The notes under the pieces are model-generated. The model was not told where the DNA came from. It made no database searches and saw only the letters and a list, made by a program, of their open reading frames with translations. This document shows, one piece after another, positions 35,749 through 44,829 of a stretch of DNA of 64,000 nt. The translations under genes were made by a program, and so were the position numbers. Positions within the stretch are counted from its first letter, which is position 1, and every line of letters begins with the position of its first letter. Origin of the DNA: Thermoleophilia bacterium. Its GTDB lineage: Bacteria > Actinomycetota > Thermoleophilia > Miltoncostaeales > Miltoncostaeaceae. Where the stretch lies: the NCBI GenBank assembly GCA_017882585.1, contig JADGPF010000071.1, positions 1-64,000 of the forward strand, given 5' to 3'.

Positions 35749-36476
35749 CGCCCATCCTGGGGTCGCCGCCGACGCCCTGCGAAGGCCGAGACGCGGCCCC
35801 GTGAGCGACGACTGTTCGGGATCGGCCGCCGACGCAATCGGGGACGGGTCTGCGACCCGCCACCATCGCGGGGGGACCTTCGGGCTCCTCGTGCTCGTCG
35901 GCGCGGAACCGGCGGCGGGGCCGGCCCGTCGCCAGGCGTCGATGGCGCACGGGCGGTTCCGGATGATCGAGCCGATGACCATCCGGCATTCCGACCAGCT
36001 TGAGCCCCGGGAGCTGGGAGCGGCGCCCAGGTTTCTGTCGAGTCATGTGTCGGTGGTGCTCGACCAGCTCGAGCACCAGGCCCTGGCCGCGCGCGATGCC
36101 CATCCCCAACGACGGGCGAGCGCGTCTGATCGAGATGATTCTGACCGGCGGGAGCGGGATGCGTGCCTGGTCGCGCTAACGGGCTCGGTCCCAAATCGCC
36201 TGACCGAGCCGGGACCGCGGAACGGCTGCTGCGCCGTCGCGGCGCTGCAACACCTGCGCCCATCCGCACCGTGGCCGATCGCACCGATCTGCACGACGGT
36301 GTACAACTAGACACACGCACCGCATGACGCGGTGGAGCGTGCGGCTGGTCGGTCCGGGGCGCGATCGCACGATCGCGGGTCGTCGCGTTGCACGGTGATG
36401 CCCCAACAATGTGCCATGCAGCCTGACGGGAACACGGCCGTTTCCCGCATCGGGCCAACAGGACGCGACGGATCGC
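35749..36476. other. Gene-poor stretch of about 730 bases
   Basis: All frames in this region carry stops or read as low-complexity Arg/Gly/Ala-rich shadows. I see no protein motif and no RNA gene. A perfect 9-base-pair hairpin lies inside (36182-36210). Confidence 0.4.
36182..36210. terminator. 9-bp hairpin, possible terminator
   Basis: GGCTCGGTC pairs perfectly with GACCGAGCC around an 11-base loop. There is no T-run, so it could be a weak terminator or just a structured spot. Confidence 0.3.
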
Positions 36477-37280
36477 ATGATCGATATTGGGACCACACTT
36501 CGTGACGCGCGCAAGCGGCAAGGCCTCGAGCTTCCGGAATGTGAGCTCCAGACCCGCATCCGCACGCGCTATCTCATTGCGCTGGAAGAGGAGCGGTTCG
36601 ACGTGTTGCCGGAGCCGGCCTACGCGCGTGGCTTCCTGCGCAGCTATGCGACGTTCCTGGGCATCGACGCGCGCGTGCTGGTGGAGGAGTTCGACGACCG
36701 CATGGGCGGTCCGCCCGGCGGCGGCGAGCCGCCGATCCCGCCGAGTGATCCGCCGCGACGGCGTTTGCCATTGCCCGGTGCCGCGGTCCGAAAGCGCGGC
36801 GGTATGCGCAACAAGGGCGCGATCGCGTGGCTGGTGGTCGGCGTGTTCGGCGCCCTGCTGGTTGCCCTGTGGGTCGGCGCGGCCTACCGAGAGCGCCCGT
36901 CGCCGATCACGACTGCGCCCGCCACGGCCCCGGCCGTGAGCTCGCCGGCAGCCGCGACGACGACCGCGCCCGCGACGGGGTTCTCGATCGCGGGCCTGCC
37001 GACGGGAGCGACGCAGGCCGCGCTGGTGCTACAGATGCAAGGTTCCCCGGGGACCGGAAGCCGGGTGACTGTCCGGGCTGGCACCGGGACGGGCAAGATG
37101 TTGTTCAGCCAGGAGATCCCGGCCGGCGCGACGCGTCAGATCGTCTCCAGCGGCAGCGTCTGGCTCACCTTCGACGCCTCGACCGGCGTCGGTCTGAACG
37201 TCAACGGCCGACCGGTCGAGATTCCCGGGGGCATCTCGCGACTGGTCATCGCGCCCAACGGCACGGTCCGCGGCAGCTAA
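36477..37280 (+). CDS. RodZ-like helix-turn-helix membrane protein
   Basis: The 267-residue protein starts with an HTH_25 domain (IGTTLRDARKRQGLELPECELQTRIRTRYLIALEEERFDVLP), as in RodZ, then a basic Pro/Arg linker, one membrane helix (AIAWLVVGVFGALLVALWVGAAY) and an Ala/Thr/Pro-rich periplasmic linker. The C-terminal part (about 185-267) resembles the DUF4115 domain of RodZ (VRAGTGTGKMLFSQEIPAGATRQIVSSGSVWLTFDA, with the conserved turn). RodZ links MreB to the wall machinery; no mre genes are in the window. I start at the ATG at 36477 since the HTH begins there. Confidence 0.85.
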   Translation: MIDIGTTLRDARKRQGLELPECELQTRIRTRYLIALEEERFDVLPEPAYARGFLRSYATFLGIDARVLVEEFDDRMGGPPGGGEPPIPPSDPPRRRLPLPGAAVRKRGGMRNKGAIAWLVVGVFGALLVALWVGAAYRERPSPITTAPATAPAVSSPAAATTTAPATGFSIAGLPTGATQAALVLQMQGSPGTGSRVTVRAGTGTGKMLFSQEIPAGATRQIVSSGSVWLTFDASTGVGLNVNGRPVEIPGGISRLVIAPNGTVRGS

Positions 37281-37302
37281 GCGCGCCGCGGCCGAGGCGA
37301 CG

Positions 37303-38346
37303 TCAGGCGTCGAGCGGCAGACGGTGGGCGGACTCGACCAGCGCGACCGCCAGGTCGATCGCCGCCTGAATGTCGGCGGGGTGGCACACCTCGATTGAGG
37401 AGTGTCCGTAGCGCGTCGGGATCGAGATGCATCCGGCCACGGAGCCGACGCCGGCGAGCTGGAGGGACTGGGTGTCGGTGCCCCCCTTATCCGAGACGTG
37501 GAACTGGTGAGGGATGTCCCGCTCGATCGCCAGTTCCTCGAGAAACGCCACGAGCCGATGTGAGCCGATCGCGCTCGCGTCCATGATGCGTATCGCGGCG
37601 CCGCTGCCGAGCGTGGTTCCGCCCGCCGGGTTCTGGCCCGGTCCGTCGGTCGACGGGCAGGTGTCGATCGCGACGCCGATCGCCGGTACTTGGCGGGTGG
37701 CCGCGACGCGCGCACCGCGCAAGCCGACTTCCTCCTGGACGGTCGCCGTCGCGAGCACGTGCACCGGCGACGGCGCCGCTGCGCGCATCGCCTCGAGGAG
37801 GACGAACACACCGACGCGGTCGTCGAGCGCCTTTCCGCTGACCAGGTCGCCCAGCGGTGCAAAGGTGCGCGTACGCGTCACGACATCGCCCGGACGCACG
37901 AATTCGCGCACGCGATCGGCGGGAAGGCCGAGGTCGATGCGCAGGTCCTCGAGCTTCGGTGCGCGGTTGCGGTCCTCGACACTCAAGGTGTGCACCGGCG
38001 GGACGCCGACCATCCCCTCGATGACCTCGCGTCCGTGGACGACGACGCGCTGGCTGACCAGCGTCCGTGCATCCCAGCCGCCGAGCGGGATCACCCGCAG
38101 GTAGCCGGAGTCCTCGATCGAGGTCACCATCAGACCGATCTCGTCCATGTGGGCGGCGAGCATCACGCGCACGGGGTCGCCGGCAACATCCGTTGGCTCA
38201 CGGATCCCGCACAGCCCGCCCAGAGGGTCAACCTCGATCTGCTGGACTGACGGGGCCAGTTCGCGTCGCACGATGGCCGCAATGTCGTCTTCGCGGCCGG
38301 AGGTGCCGTGGGCGTTGGAGAGCTCGGCGAGCAGGTCGATGCGCAT
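37303..38346 (-). CDS. M42 family metallopeptidase (glutamyl aminopeptidase type)
   Basis: The 347-residue protein matches the M42 zinc peptidase family. Metal-binding parts are visible: MLAAHMDEIGLMV with the first His ligand, SGKALDDRVGVFVLLEA with the bridging Asp, ATVQEEVGLRGARVA with the catalytic and ligand Glu, AIDTCPSTD with an Asp ligand, and YGHSSIEV with the last His. The enzymes form large tetrahedral complexes and remove N-terminal residues. The start ATG is at 38346 and it is convergent with rodZ (22 bases). Confidence 0.93.
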   Translation of the reverse strand: MRIDLLAELSNAHGTSGREDDIAAIVRRELAPSVQQIEVDPLGGLCGIREPTDVAGDPVRVMLAAHMDEIGLMVTSIEDSGYLRVIPLGGWDARTLVSQRVVVHGREVIEGMVGVPPVHTLSVEDRNRAPKLEDLRIDLGLPADRVREFVRPGDVVTRTRTFAPLGDLVSGKALDDRVGVFVLLEAMRAAAPSPVHVLATATVQEEVGLRGARVAATRQVPAIGVAIDTCPSTDGPGQNPAGGTTLGSGAAIRIMDASAIGSHRLVAFLEELAIERDIPHQFHVSDKGGTDTQSLQLAGVGSVAGCISIPTRYGHSSIEVCHPADIQAAIDLAVALVESAHRLPLDA

Positions 38347-38445
38347 GGCCCGCAGCCTACCGGCGACGTCCGGCGCGGGTGGCCCCAGGCGGCTCGGAGG
38401 GTGCGCGGGACCCGTCGGCAGACTGCGCCGACAGTGCGCGTTCAG

Positions 38446-39225
38446 CTAATCGTTGCCCAGCCGCGACAGGCCGTACAGCGCGAACGACCCGAAGACGGCC
38501 ATCAGCACGGCGATCGACGCGATCGCGGCCCAGAGCCCCGCCCACGTCATGGTCTGGAACTCCGCCGTGCGCGAAAACTCGAGGATCCGCGTGACCGGGT
38601 TCCAGTCGGACACCGTGCGCAGCCAGCCGGTCTGCAGGTCGCGCGGCGCGTACGCCACCGACGTAAAGACCAAGATGAACACCACCAGTTGCATCATCGG
38701 GGCGGCCTGGACCGTGCGCGCCCGCAGCGCGACGCCCATCGACCAGCAGGCCGTCGCCATGGCGAAGCTCGCGGCCATCACATAGATGCCGATGGTGCCA
38801 AGCAGCCCCGGTGGCGGGAGCTGGCCGATCCACGCGGCAAGCATCACGACCGTGGTCGTGAACAGGCTACGCATCGCGGCGGCGGTGAACGGACCCGCCA
38901 CGAGCGACATGCGCGGTGCCGGACTCGAGATCAGGCGGTCGACGAAACCGCCCTCGATGTCCCGGGCCAGGGTCATCCCGGCATTGATCCCGGCAAACCC
39001 GGCACCCATGATCGTCGCGAACGGCAGCGTGAAGGCGAGGTAGCTGCTGGTGCCGATCGGCACCGCCGAGATGCCGTGAAATGCGCCCGACGTCGCCACG
39101 AGGATGAACAGGGGCATGACCAGCGACGGAATGAATACCGCCGGCATCCGGCGCACCAGGATCAATGCCCGCCAGGCGAGCATGCCCGACACCGACACGG
39201 TGCGGCTGAAGGTGGAGGCGCTCAT
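38446..39225 (-). CDS. ABC-2 type exporter permease (second)
   Basis: The 259-residue protein has six membrane helices of the ABC-2 type: FIPSLVMPLFILVATSGAF, YLAFTLPFATIMGAGFAG, GLLGTIGIYVMAASFAMATACWSMG and others. The conserved loop RDIEGGFVDRLISSPAPRMSLVAG lies after the second helix. It overlaps the upstream permease by four bases (ATGA), and with the ATPase they form one operon: ATPase, permease, permease. Such DrrAB-type systems export drugs, lipids or polysaccharide. The ABC-2 loop of both permeases is nearly the same, pointing to an internal duplication. Substrate unknown. Confidence 0.88.
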   Translation of the reverse strand: MSASTFSRTVSVSGMLAWRALILVRRMPAVFIPSLVMPLFILVATSGAFHGISAVPIGTSSYLAFTLPFATIMGAGFAGINAGMTLARDIEGGFVDRLISSPAPRMSLVAGPFTAAAMRSLFTTTVVMLAAWIGQLPPPGLLGTIGIYVMAASFAMATACWSMGVALRARTVQAAPMMQLVVFILVFTSVAYAPRDLQTGWLRTVSDWNPVTRILEFSRTAEFQTMTWAGLWAAIASIAVLMAVFGSFALYGLSRLGND

Positions 39226-40004
39226 GAGTCGCCCTCGAGCCGCCGTCGCAGGTTGATGGCACTGCCGCCGACAGTGAGCACGCCCAGGACGAGGATGATC
39301 GCAAGCGAGGTGCCGGCCGCCTGCCAGTCCACGCCGTGGATCACCTGGACGCGCATGCCCTCGACCAGATGCGAGATCGGGTTGATATCGGCGACGATCT
39401 TGAACCAGCCGGTCATCGTCTCCCGCGGGAAGAATGTCGACGAGAAGAACATCAGGGCGAAAAACAGCGGGAACATGCCCTGCACGGCCTCCGCGGAGCC
39501 GGTCCGAAGCGCGAGCAGCACGCCCAGGCCGCCGATCGGAATCGCCAAGAGTGCGGCCAGGACGATGACGATCAGGGCGCCCACCACGCCGCCTTGCACG
39601 GTCGCGCCGAAGATCACGGCGATCAGCAAGAAGAACGTCGCCTGGCCCGCGGCGAGCACGACGCTTGCGCACAGGCGGCTCACCAAGATCGCCGATCGGG
39701 ATGCCGGCGACGATGCGAGCCGGTCGAAGAACCCGCCCTCGATGTCACCGGCGAAGAACGCGCCGGCGCCGACGGCCGAGATCAGCACGCCCTGGACGAT
39801 GGCGCCGGTGACGGCGAAGCTCAGAAACCCGTCGACGTGAGGGAATCCGGGGATGAAGCTCACCGAGCGGCCGAACGACGCGGTAAAGATCGCCATCAAT
39901 ACGAGCGGGAAGAACAGCGACGGGAACCACGCCTGCGGGAACCGGAACGTCGAATTGATCGACCGCCGCGCCAGCGCCACGGTTTGGCGGATTGCGGGAT
40001 TCAC
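39222..40004 (-). CDS. ABC-2 type exporter permease (first)
   Basis: The 260-residue protein also has six helices and the ABC-2 loop GDIEGGFFDRLASSPASRSAILVSR. Typical segments are AWFPSLFFPLVLMAIFTASFG and FPLFFALMFFSSTFFPRETMTGWF, followed by DINPISHLVEGMR. The start is a GTG that overlaps the ATPase stop by four bases (GTGA). It pairs with the second permease to form the membrane part of the exporter. Confidence 0.9.
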   Translation of the reverse strand: MNPAIRQTVALARRSINSTFRFPQAWFPSLFFPLVLMAIFTASFGRSVSFIPGFPHVDGFLSFAVTGAIVQGVLISAVGAGAFFAGDIEGGFFDRLASSPASRSAILVSRLCASVVLAAGQATFFLLIAVIFGATVQGGVVGALIVIVLAALLAIPIGGLGVLLALRTGSAEAVQGMFPLFFALMFFSSTFFPRETMTGWFKIVADINPISHLVEGMRVQVIHGVDWQAAGTSLAIILVLGVLTVGGSAINLRRRLEGDS

Positions 40005-41002
40005 CGGCCGACCTTGGATCCACGGCCGCGCCGACGGCCCGAGCCGGGCGCTGCGCTGGCGTCGCCTTCGAGCCGGTGCCCGGTCTTGATGACGAACACA
40101 TCGTCGAGCGTCGGCTGGTGGAGGTCGATTGCCGCCGTGGCGATGTCGGCCTCGTCCAGGGCGCGAACGACCTGCACGATGCCCTCCGCGCCTGCGGCCA
40201 GTCGCACCGCGACGGCTCCCGGCTTGCCGTCGGCTGCCGGGCCAAACTGCGCGAGAACTTCGGCCGTGTCGCCCACGCGGCTGGGGTCGGCAGGGGTGAT
40301 CATCAGCGTCGGGTCACCGACGCTCGTCTTGAGTTCGGTCGGGGTCCCCTCGGCGACGATCTTGCCGCCGTCGATGATCCCGACGCGGCCGGCGAGCTGA
40401 TCGGCCTCTTCCAGGTACTGGGTGGTCAGGAACACCGTCGTTCCCGACTCGCGATTCAGGCGGCGTACCTCCTCCCACAGGGCGACGCGTGACGTCGGGT
40501 CGAGCCCGGTGGTGGGCTCGTCGAGAAAGAGCACCACGGGTTCGTGGACGAGCGCGAGCGCGAGATCCAGCCGTCGGCGCATGCCGCCCGAGTACGTGCC
40601 GACGCGCCGATCGGCGGCGTCGGTCAGCCCGACGCGCTCCAACAGCTCCTCGGCACGGGCGTGGCCCTCCTGACGGGGAATCGCGTGCAGGACGGCCTGA
40701 AGCCGCAACAGCTCGCGCCCGGTCATGAACGGGTCGATGGCCGCATCCTGGAGGGCGACGCCGATCGCGCGGCGCACGCTCGCGGCATCGTGCACGACAT
40801 CGAAGCCCGCGACGGTCGCCCGGCCCCCGGTCGGGCGTAGCAGCGTCGTCAGCATCCGCACAGTCGTGCTCTTGCCGGCGCCGTTGGGACCCAGGAACCC
40901 GTAGACCTCGCCGGCCCGAACGTGCAGGTCGATCCCGTCGACGGCCAGGATCCCACCCTTGAACTCGCGTACCAAACCCTCAACGACGATCGCGTCGGTC
41001 AC
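40001..41002 (-). CDS. ABC exporter ATP-binding protein (DrrA-like)
   Basis: The 333-residue protein has a full ABC domain: Walker A GPNGAGKSTT, Q-loop in VALQDAAIDPFMTGRELL, signature YSGGMRRRLDLALAL, Walker B VVLFLDEPTTGLDP, and a DrrA-type C-terminal domain ending with DVFVIKTGHRLEGD, typical of DrrA proteins that have the extension after DD(V/I)F. The tail beyond is Arg/Gly-rich. It leads an operon with two permeases. It is divergent from the DksA-like gene. Confidence 0.93.
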   Translation of the reverse strand: MTDAIVVEGLVREFKGGILAVDGIDLHVRAGEVYGFLGPNGAGKSTTVRMLTTLLRPTGGRATVAGFDVVHDAASVRRAIGVALQDAAIDPFMTGRELLRLQAVLHAIPRQEGHARAEELLERVGLTDAADRRVGTYSGGMRRRLDLALALVHEPVVLFLDEPTTGLDPTSRVALWEEVRRLNRESGTTVFLTTQYLEEADQLAGRVGIIDGGKIVAEGTPTELKTSVGDPTLMITPADPSRVGDTAEVLAQFGPAADGKPGAVAVRLAAGAEGIVQVVRALDEADIATAAIDLHQPTLDDVFVIKTGHRLEGDASAAPGSGRRRGRGSKVGR

Positions 41003-41070
41003 GGAAAGGTGCCTTTTCGTTGGGGTTGCCGGGGGAGAAGCAATCTCATGCTCGTTACGATCCCACCATT

Positions 41071-41424
41071 ATGGAGACTCATGACAACGACGCGCCCTTG
41101 GAGCGGATCGCCCGGTTGGAGGCTGAGATTACGTCGGCGCTGGCCGATCGAGACCTCGCCGCGGATGCCGACGAACGGTCCGACGGGCACCACCATCCAG
41201 CCGAGGCCGCGACGGACGCGGAGTTGCGCGAGCGCCAGCTCCAGGACACCCTACGAATGCGTCAACAGCTGGAGCGGCTGACCCGCGCACGGGCGGCGAT
41301 CGCCGCGGGAACCTACGGCATCTGTGTCGACTGCGGCACGCCGATTCCCGACGGACGCCTGATCGCGATCCCGGATGCCGAGCGCTGCGTGAGCTGCCAG
41401 AGCATCGCCATGCGCCGCCGCTAG
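41071..41424 (+). CDS. TraR/DksA family zinc finger protein
   Basis: The 117-residue protein has an N-terminal helical coiled-coil part (ERIARLEAEITSALADRD...LRERQLQDTLRMRQQLERLTRARAAI) and a C-terminal zinc finger GICVDCGTPIPDGRLIAIPDAERCVSCQ, with two CxxC pairs. DksA-like proteins reach into the RNA polymerase secondary channel and change transcription initiation. The coiled coil tip residues cannot be confirmed as the Asp-x-x-Asp pair of DksA, so its activity on polymerase is an inference. The stop overlaps the convergent ctaA stop by four bases. Confidence 0.88.
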   Translation: METHDNDAPLERIARLEAEITSALADRDLAADADERSDGHHHPAEAATDAELRERQLQDTLRMRQQLERLTRARAAIAAGTYGICVDCGTPIPDGRLIAIPDAERCVSCQSIAMRRR

Positions 41425-42416
41425 GACGTCGGCGCAGGCGCTACCGCGTCTGGTGCGCGTATGCGTTCCGCGACGTCTGCGGACACGGGACGCGGCGAGG
41501 CAGCCGCCAGCCAGGCGAGGATGAGCCCGCACGACCAGACCAAGCCGGCCACCGGCACGTGCACGGCCACCCACTGCCAGGGCAGACCGTGTCGGAACTG
41601 GTACTCGCCGATGAAGATTTGGACCGCCAACAGCGGCAGGAACGCCGCCAACACCGGCAGCGCGATGGGATCCTTGGGGCGCTCGCGCCACATCCACAGC
41701 CCCAAGACGATCATGAACACTGTCAGTGTGGCCACCAAACGCACGTGCAGCCAGATCGTCAGCTGCAGGTTGCTGAGGCGGTCCGTCGCGCTCGCCGCAC
41801 CGGAGTGTGGCCCGGAGGCCGTCACCAGGATGCCGGTGACCACAACGCCCAGCAGTGACAGGGCGGCAAGGCTCGCGAACGGGCCGCGCCGCCGGTCCCA
41901 GGTGCGGGTCCAGCCCTTGCGGTCGTCGCGATAGAACACCAACGCCATCACCGCGGCGCCCAGGCCGAGCAGCGCGAGCAGGAAGTGGCTGCCGACCATG
42001 ACCGGGTTGAGTCCCGAAAGCACGGTGATACCGCCGAGCGGGATCTGGCCGACGGTCATGATCGCGGCGGCGAGCATCAGCCCGCGGACCTTGCCGGAGG
42101 CGGTCGGCGTAGATCGGGTGACCAGCCATGCCGCGACCGCGTAGACGACGATGACGCCCGAGAGCGTGCGGTTCGTGAACTCAATGATCGGGTGTTCGGT
42201 CGTCGGGGGCAACACGCCGCCGTGACACAGCGGCCAGTCGGGGCAGCCGAGCCCGGAGCTGGTCAGGCGCACGAGTCCGCCGCTGAGCAGGATCGCCCAC
42301 AGCAAGAATGCGTTGAGTCCGGCGATGATCACGAAGCCCGTCGGGCTGACCAAGGCGGCCGGTATGAGCCGCCTGGGGACCCGGGCTGTTGAACTCAGAA
42401 TCGCCACATCGGTCAT
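41421..42416 (-). CDS. ctaA: Heme A synthase
   Basis: The 331-residue protein has eight membrane helices and the CtaA (COX15) patterns: LLSGGLVRLTSSGLGCPDWPLCHGG with the conserved Cys pair, EFTNRTLSGVIVV with Glu and Arg of the heme site, HFLLALLGLGAA, WLHVRLVATLTVF, and HGLPWQWVAVHVPVAG. The His residues in each helix bundle ligate heme. The enzyme oxidises heme O to heme A for cytochrome oxidase. I start at ATG 42416, where the family normally begins; the frame continues upstream but over the divergent gene. No ctaB is adjacent. Confidence 0.93.
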   Translation of the reverse strand: MTDVAILSSTARVPRRLIPAALVSPTGFVIIAGLNAFLLWAILLSGGLVRLTSSGLGCPDWPLCHGGVLPPTTEHPIIEFTNRTLSGVIVVYAVAAWLVTRSTPTASGKVRGLMLAAAIMTVGQIPLGGITVLSGLNPVMVGSHFLLALLGLGAAVMALVFYRDDRKGWTRTWDRRRGPFASLAALSLLGVVVTGILVTASGPHSGAASATDRLSNLQLTIWLHVRLVATLTVFMIVLGLWMWRERPKDPIALPVLAAFLPLLAVQIFIGEYQFRHGLPWQWVAVHVPVAGLVWSCGLILAWLAAASPRPVSADVAERIRAPDAVAPAPTS

Positions 42417-42453
42417 GGTAGCGTCAGATCGGCTGGTCCCGGAGGTGCAAGAG

Positions 42454-43071
42454 ATGGCAAGCGACGGGCCGACCCCTGCGCTTGAGGCGGAGCAAACCGG
42501 TACGGATCCTGCGCCAGAGCCTGCACCGCGGGATCTCCGACGTGCGCAAATCGGGCGCGTCGTCGGTGCGATCGTCATCGTCGCGGCGATCGCAGCGGCA
42601 GCAGCGTTCCGGCTGACGGCCGGGATCTCGGACAGCGTGGTCGTCGCTCACGTCGCCGCCGTTCAGGACCTTCAGCCCACCCAGGCGGCGCCCGCGCCAG
42701 GACAGCAGCTCGAGGGATTGCCGATGCAGGACCTGCCGGCATACCGCTGGCCGGCGCGCGGCTCGCGCGTCGACGTGGTCGGCACCCACACGGTCGCCAC
42801 GACCTTCTACGAGCGCGGGGGCCGGGTCCTCGCGGTCAGCGTGGTGTCGGGCGGCCCGGTTCGCGAACCCGGACCGGTGGTCGCGACACCCGCGGGGGAC
42901 CCGGTGCACGAGATCAGCCTCGCCGGCCGCGCGATCCTGTCGTGGCGTCACGCCGGACACACGATCGTCATGTCGTCGATCGCGGTGCCGACGCCCAAGC
43001 TCGTCGAACTTGCACGGGCGCTCAGCGGCGCGCCGGTGCCGCCCGCGCCGACGCTCACGGGGGGCGGGTGA
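42454..43071 (+). CDS. Single-pass membrane protein of unknown function
   Basis: The 205-residue protein has an N-terminal acidic/Pro part, a membrane helix (IGRVVGAIVIVAAIAAAAAFRLTAG) at about residues 30-54, and an extracytoplasmic region of about 150 residues. The C-terminal segment (GRAILSWRHAGHTIVMSSIAVPTPKLVELARALSG) resembles the extracytoplasmic part of membrane-bound anti-sigma factors, but there is no N-terminal zinc finger. The start ATG has GGAGG ten bases upstream. Its stop overlaps the GTG of the CopC/CopD gene, so the two act together, perhaps in copper handling. Confidence 0.6.
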   Translation: MASDGPTPALEAEQTGTDPAPEPAPRDLRRAQIGRVVGAIVIVAAIAAAAAFRLTAGISDSVVVAHVAAVQDLQPTQAAPAPGQQLEGLPMQDLPAYRWPARGSRVDVVGTHTVATTFYERGGRVLAVSVVSGGPVREPGPVVATPAGDPVHEISLAGRAILSWRHAGHTIVMSSIAVPTPKLVELARALSGAPVPPAPTLTGGG

Positions 43072-44513
43072 ACCCGGCGACGGCGCGCCCGCCGGCCCGG
43101 CGGGGTTGGATGGTGATGCTCGTCGCGATGCTGGCCGCATGCGCACTGCTTGGCGGTGGCCGGAGCCTAGCGGCCGCGGCGACCGGCGTCGCGGGGGCGG
43201 ATCCCCCGCCTGGTGCGCACCTCGCCGGCACCCCCGGTGGGCTGCGGATGCAGTTCGTGGCACCGGTCGAATCGCCGTTTGTCGTGCTCGAGTTCTGGCA
43301 GGACGGTCGCGTGGCGAGCCTGCCGGCGCGGATCGACCCGACCGACCCGCAGGCGGTCATCGCGGCGATGCGCCACGGCGCGGGTCGGCCGGGCCAGGCC
43401 TGGGTGCGGTATAGGGTGCTCACCGGCGACGGCCACGTCGTCGGCGGCCGCTACACCGTGCAGGTCGGCACCGGCGGCCCTGGCGTGGCCCCGCCGGCAC
43501 AACTGACCTCGGCTGGTGGCGCCTGGCTGACGGGAGTCGGTCGCGGCTTGGTGCTTGCTGGATTGGTCATCGCGTTGGGATTGGTCGTGCTGCGGTGGGT
43601 GGTGGCCGGTCCTGACTGGCAGGCCGGGGGCGTCGTCGCACCGGGACGCGCGGATGAATCGGAGGGGTTCCGAGGGCGCACGCTGAGCGCACTGACGCGC
43701 GGGGCCGGGACCTGGTGGGCCGCGTGGTGGAGCGCGCTCGCCGCGTGGCTGATCGGCGCGGTCCTGATCGGGATCGGGGTGTGCTGGTGGCTCGGCGTCG
43801 GGGCATCGGGACTGGGCACGCTGCTCGCGCACACCCGCACCGGCCATGCGGTCGACCTGTTAGTGGCCATTGTCGCGGTGACCGCACTTGTGGCACTGCT
43901 CCTGGGCCGTCGAACGGATGCCGACCGTCCCGACGTGTCGCTGGGATGGGGCGTCGCCCTTGGCGTGGGTGCGGCGGCTGGCCTGATGGTGATGTCGTGG
44001 CAAGGGCATGCCTCCGATGGCACCGATGTGTCGATCAACATCGCCGCCGACGCGATCCACGCCATCGCGACCGCCGCCTGGATCGGCGGCCTGGTCGGCC
44101 TGCTGGTGCTCGTAGTCGGTCCGGCGCAGGACCTCCCGACAGATGACCGGGTGCGGCTGCTCGCGGGCGCCGTGGTGCGATTCTCGTCGCTGGCGATCGC
44201 GGCGGTCTCCGTCCTGGTGATCACCGGCACCTACCGCGCCCTCGCCGAACTGAGCAGCCTGTCGCAGCTCGTGACCACCGGGTACGGGATCGCGTTGACG
44301 GTCAAGCTCGCGATCTTCGCGGTGATGCTCGTCGCCGGCGGCTACAGCCGCACCGTGTTGCACCCGCGCCTTGAGCGCACCGCGCTGGGCCTTGATGCCG
44401 ACGAACGCGGTGCGAGCCGGGCGCTGCGGGCCAGCCTGCGCGCGGAGCTTGTGCTTGCGGCGTCGCTGATGGTCGCGGTCGCGGTCCTCGTGGCGATGAC
44501 TCCGCCCGGCTGA
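43068..44513 (+). CDS. CopC–CopD fusion copper-transport protein
   Basis: The 481-residue protein starts with an export signal (VMLVAMLAACALLGGG), then a CopC-like domain at about residues 45-145 (ADPPPGAHLAGTPGGLRMQF ... RYRVLTGDGHVVGGRYTVQV). CopC domains bind copper with N- and C-terminal His; here only the HVVGG end is clear, and the usual leading HA(x)L is PPPGAHLAG. The rest has about eight helices of a CopD domain, with GHASDGTDVSINIAADAIHAIATAAWIGGLVGLL near 315-350, the signature HxxxxxxWxGG. Such fusions bring copper into the cytoplasm. The start overlaps the upstream stop by four bases (GTGA). Confidence 0.85.
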   Translation: MNPATARPPARRGWMVMLVAMLAACALLGGGRSLAAAATGVAGADPPPGAHLAGTPGGLRMQFVAPVESPFVVLEFWQDGRVASLPARIDPTDPQAVIAAMRHGAGRPGQAWVRYRVLTGDGHVVGGRYTVQVGTGGPGVAPPAQLTSAGGAWLTGVGRGLVLAGLVIALGLVVLRWVVAGPDWQAGGVVAPGRADESEGFRGRTLSALTRGAGTWWAAWWSALAAWLIGAVLIGIGVCWWLGVGASGLGTLLAHTRTGHAVDLLVAIVAVTALVALLLGRRTDADRPDVSLGWGVALGVGAAAGLMVMSWQGHASDGTDVSINIAADAIHAIATAAWIGGLVGLLVLVVGPAQDLPTDDRVRLLAGAVVRFSSLAIAAVSVLVITGTYRALAELSSLSQLVTTGYGIALTVKLAIFAVMLVAGGYSRTVLHPRLERTALGLDADERGASRALRASLRAELVLAASLMVAVAVLVAMTPPG

Positions 44514-44544
44514 TCGCCCCGCGGGTCGGGTAGCATCCGCTCCC

Positions 44545-44826
44545 GTGATTGATGACCACGTAACGCGCCACGTCGCGCGCCTGGCCCGGCTGGAGCTGAC
44601 CGAGTCCGAGACGGTCCAGATGCAGCACGAGCTCAGCGCGATTCTCGAATACGTCCAGCAGGTCCAGGAGCTCGATCTCGCGACGGTCCCGCCGACGACG
44701 CACGCAATTCCGCTCGAGAACGTCGTTCGCGAGGACGTGCCGACCCCGAGCGTCCCGGTCGAACTCGCGCTGCGCGAGGCCCCCGAGGTACACGGCGACG
44801 GGTTCGCCGTTCCGAGGATGGGTTAG
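44545..44826 (+). CDS. gatC: Asp/Glu-tRNA amidotransferase subunit C
   Basis: The 93-residue protein has the GatC pattern HVARLARLELTESETVQMQHELSAILEYVQQVQELDL and the tail PLENVVREDVPTPS, which wraps around GatA. It begins at a GTG. With gatA and gatB it forms the enzyme that converts Glu-tRNA-Gln or Asp-tRNA-Asn into the amide form. The gatA ATG follows four bases after the stop. Confidence 0.95.
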   Translation: MIDDHVTRHVARLARLELTESETVQMQHELSAILEYVQQVQELDLATVPPTTHAIPLENVVREDVPTPSVPVELALREAPEVHGDGFAVPRMG

Positions 44827-44829
44827 CCG

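Noticed and set aside
35749-36476. Possible small genes on either strand
   Set aside because: Frames are Arg/Gly/Ala shadows with no ribosome binding site or motif.
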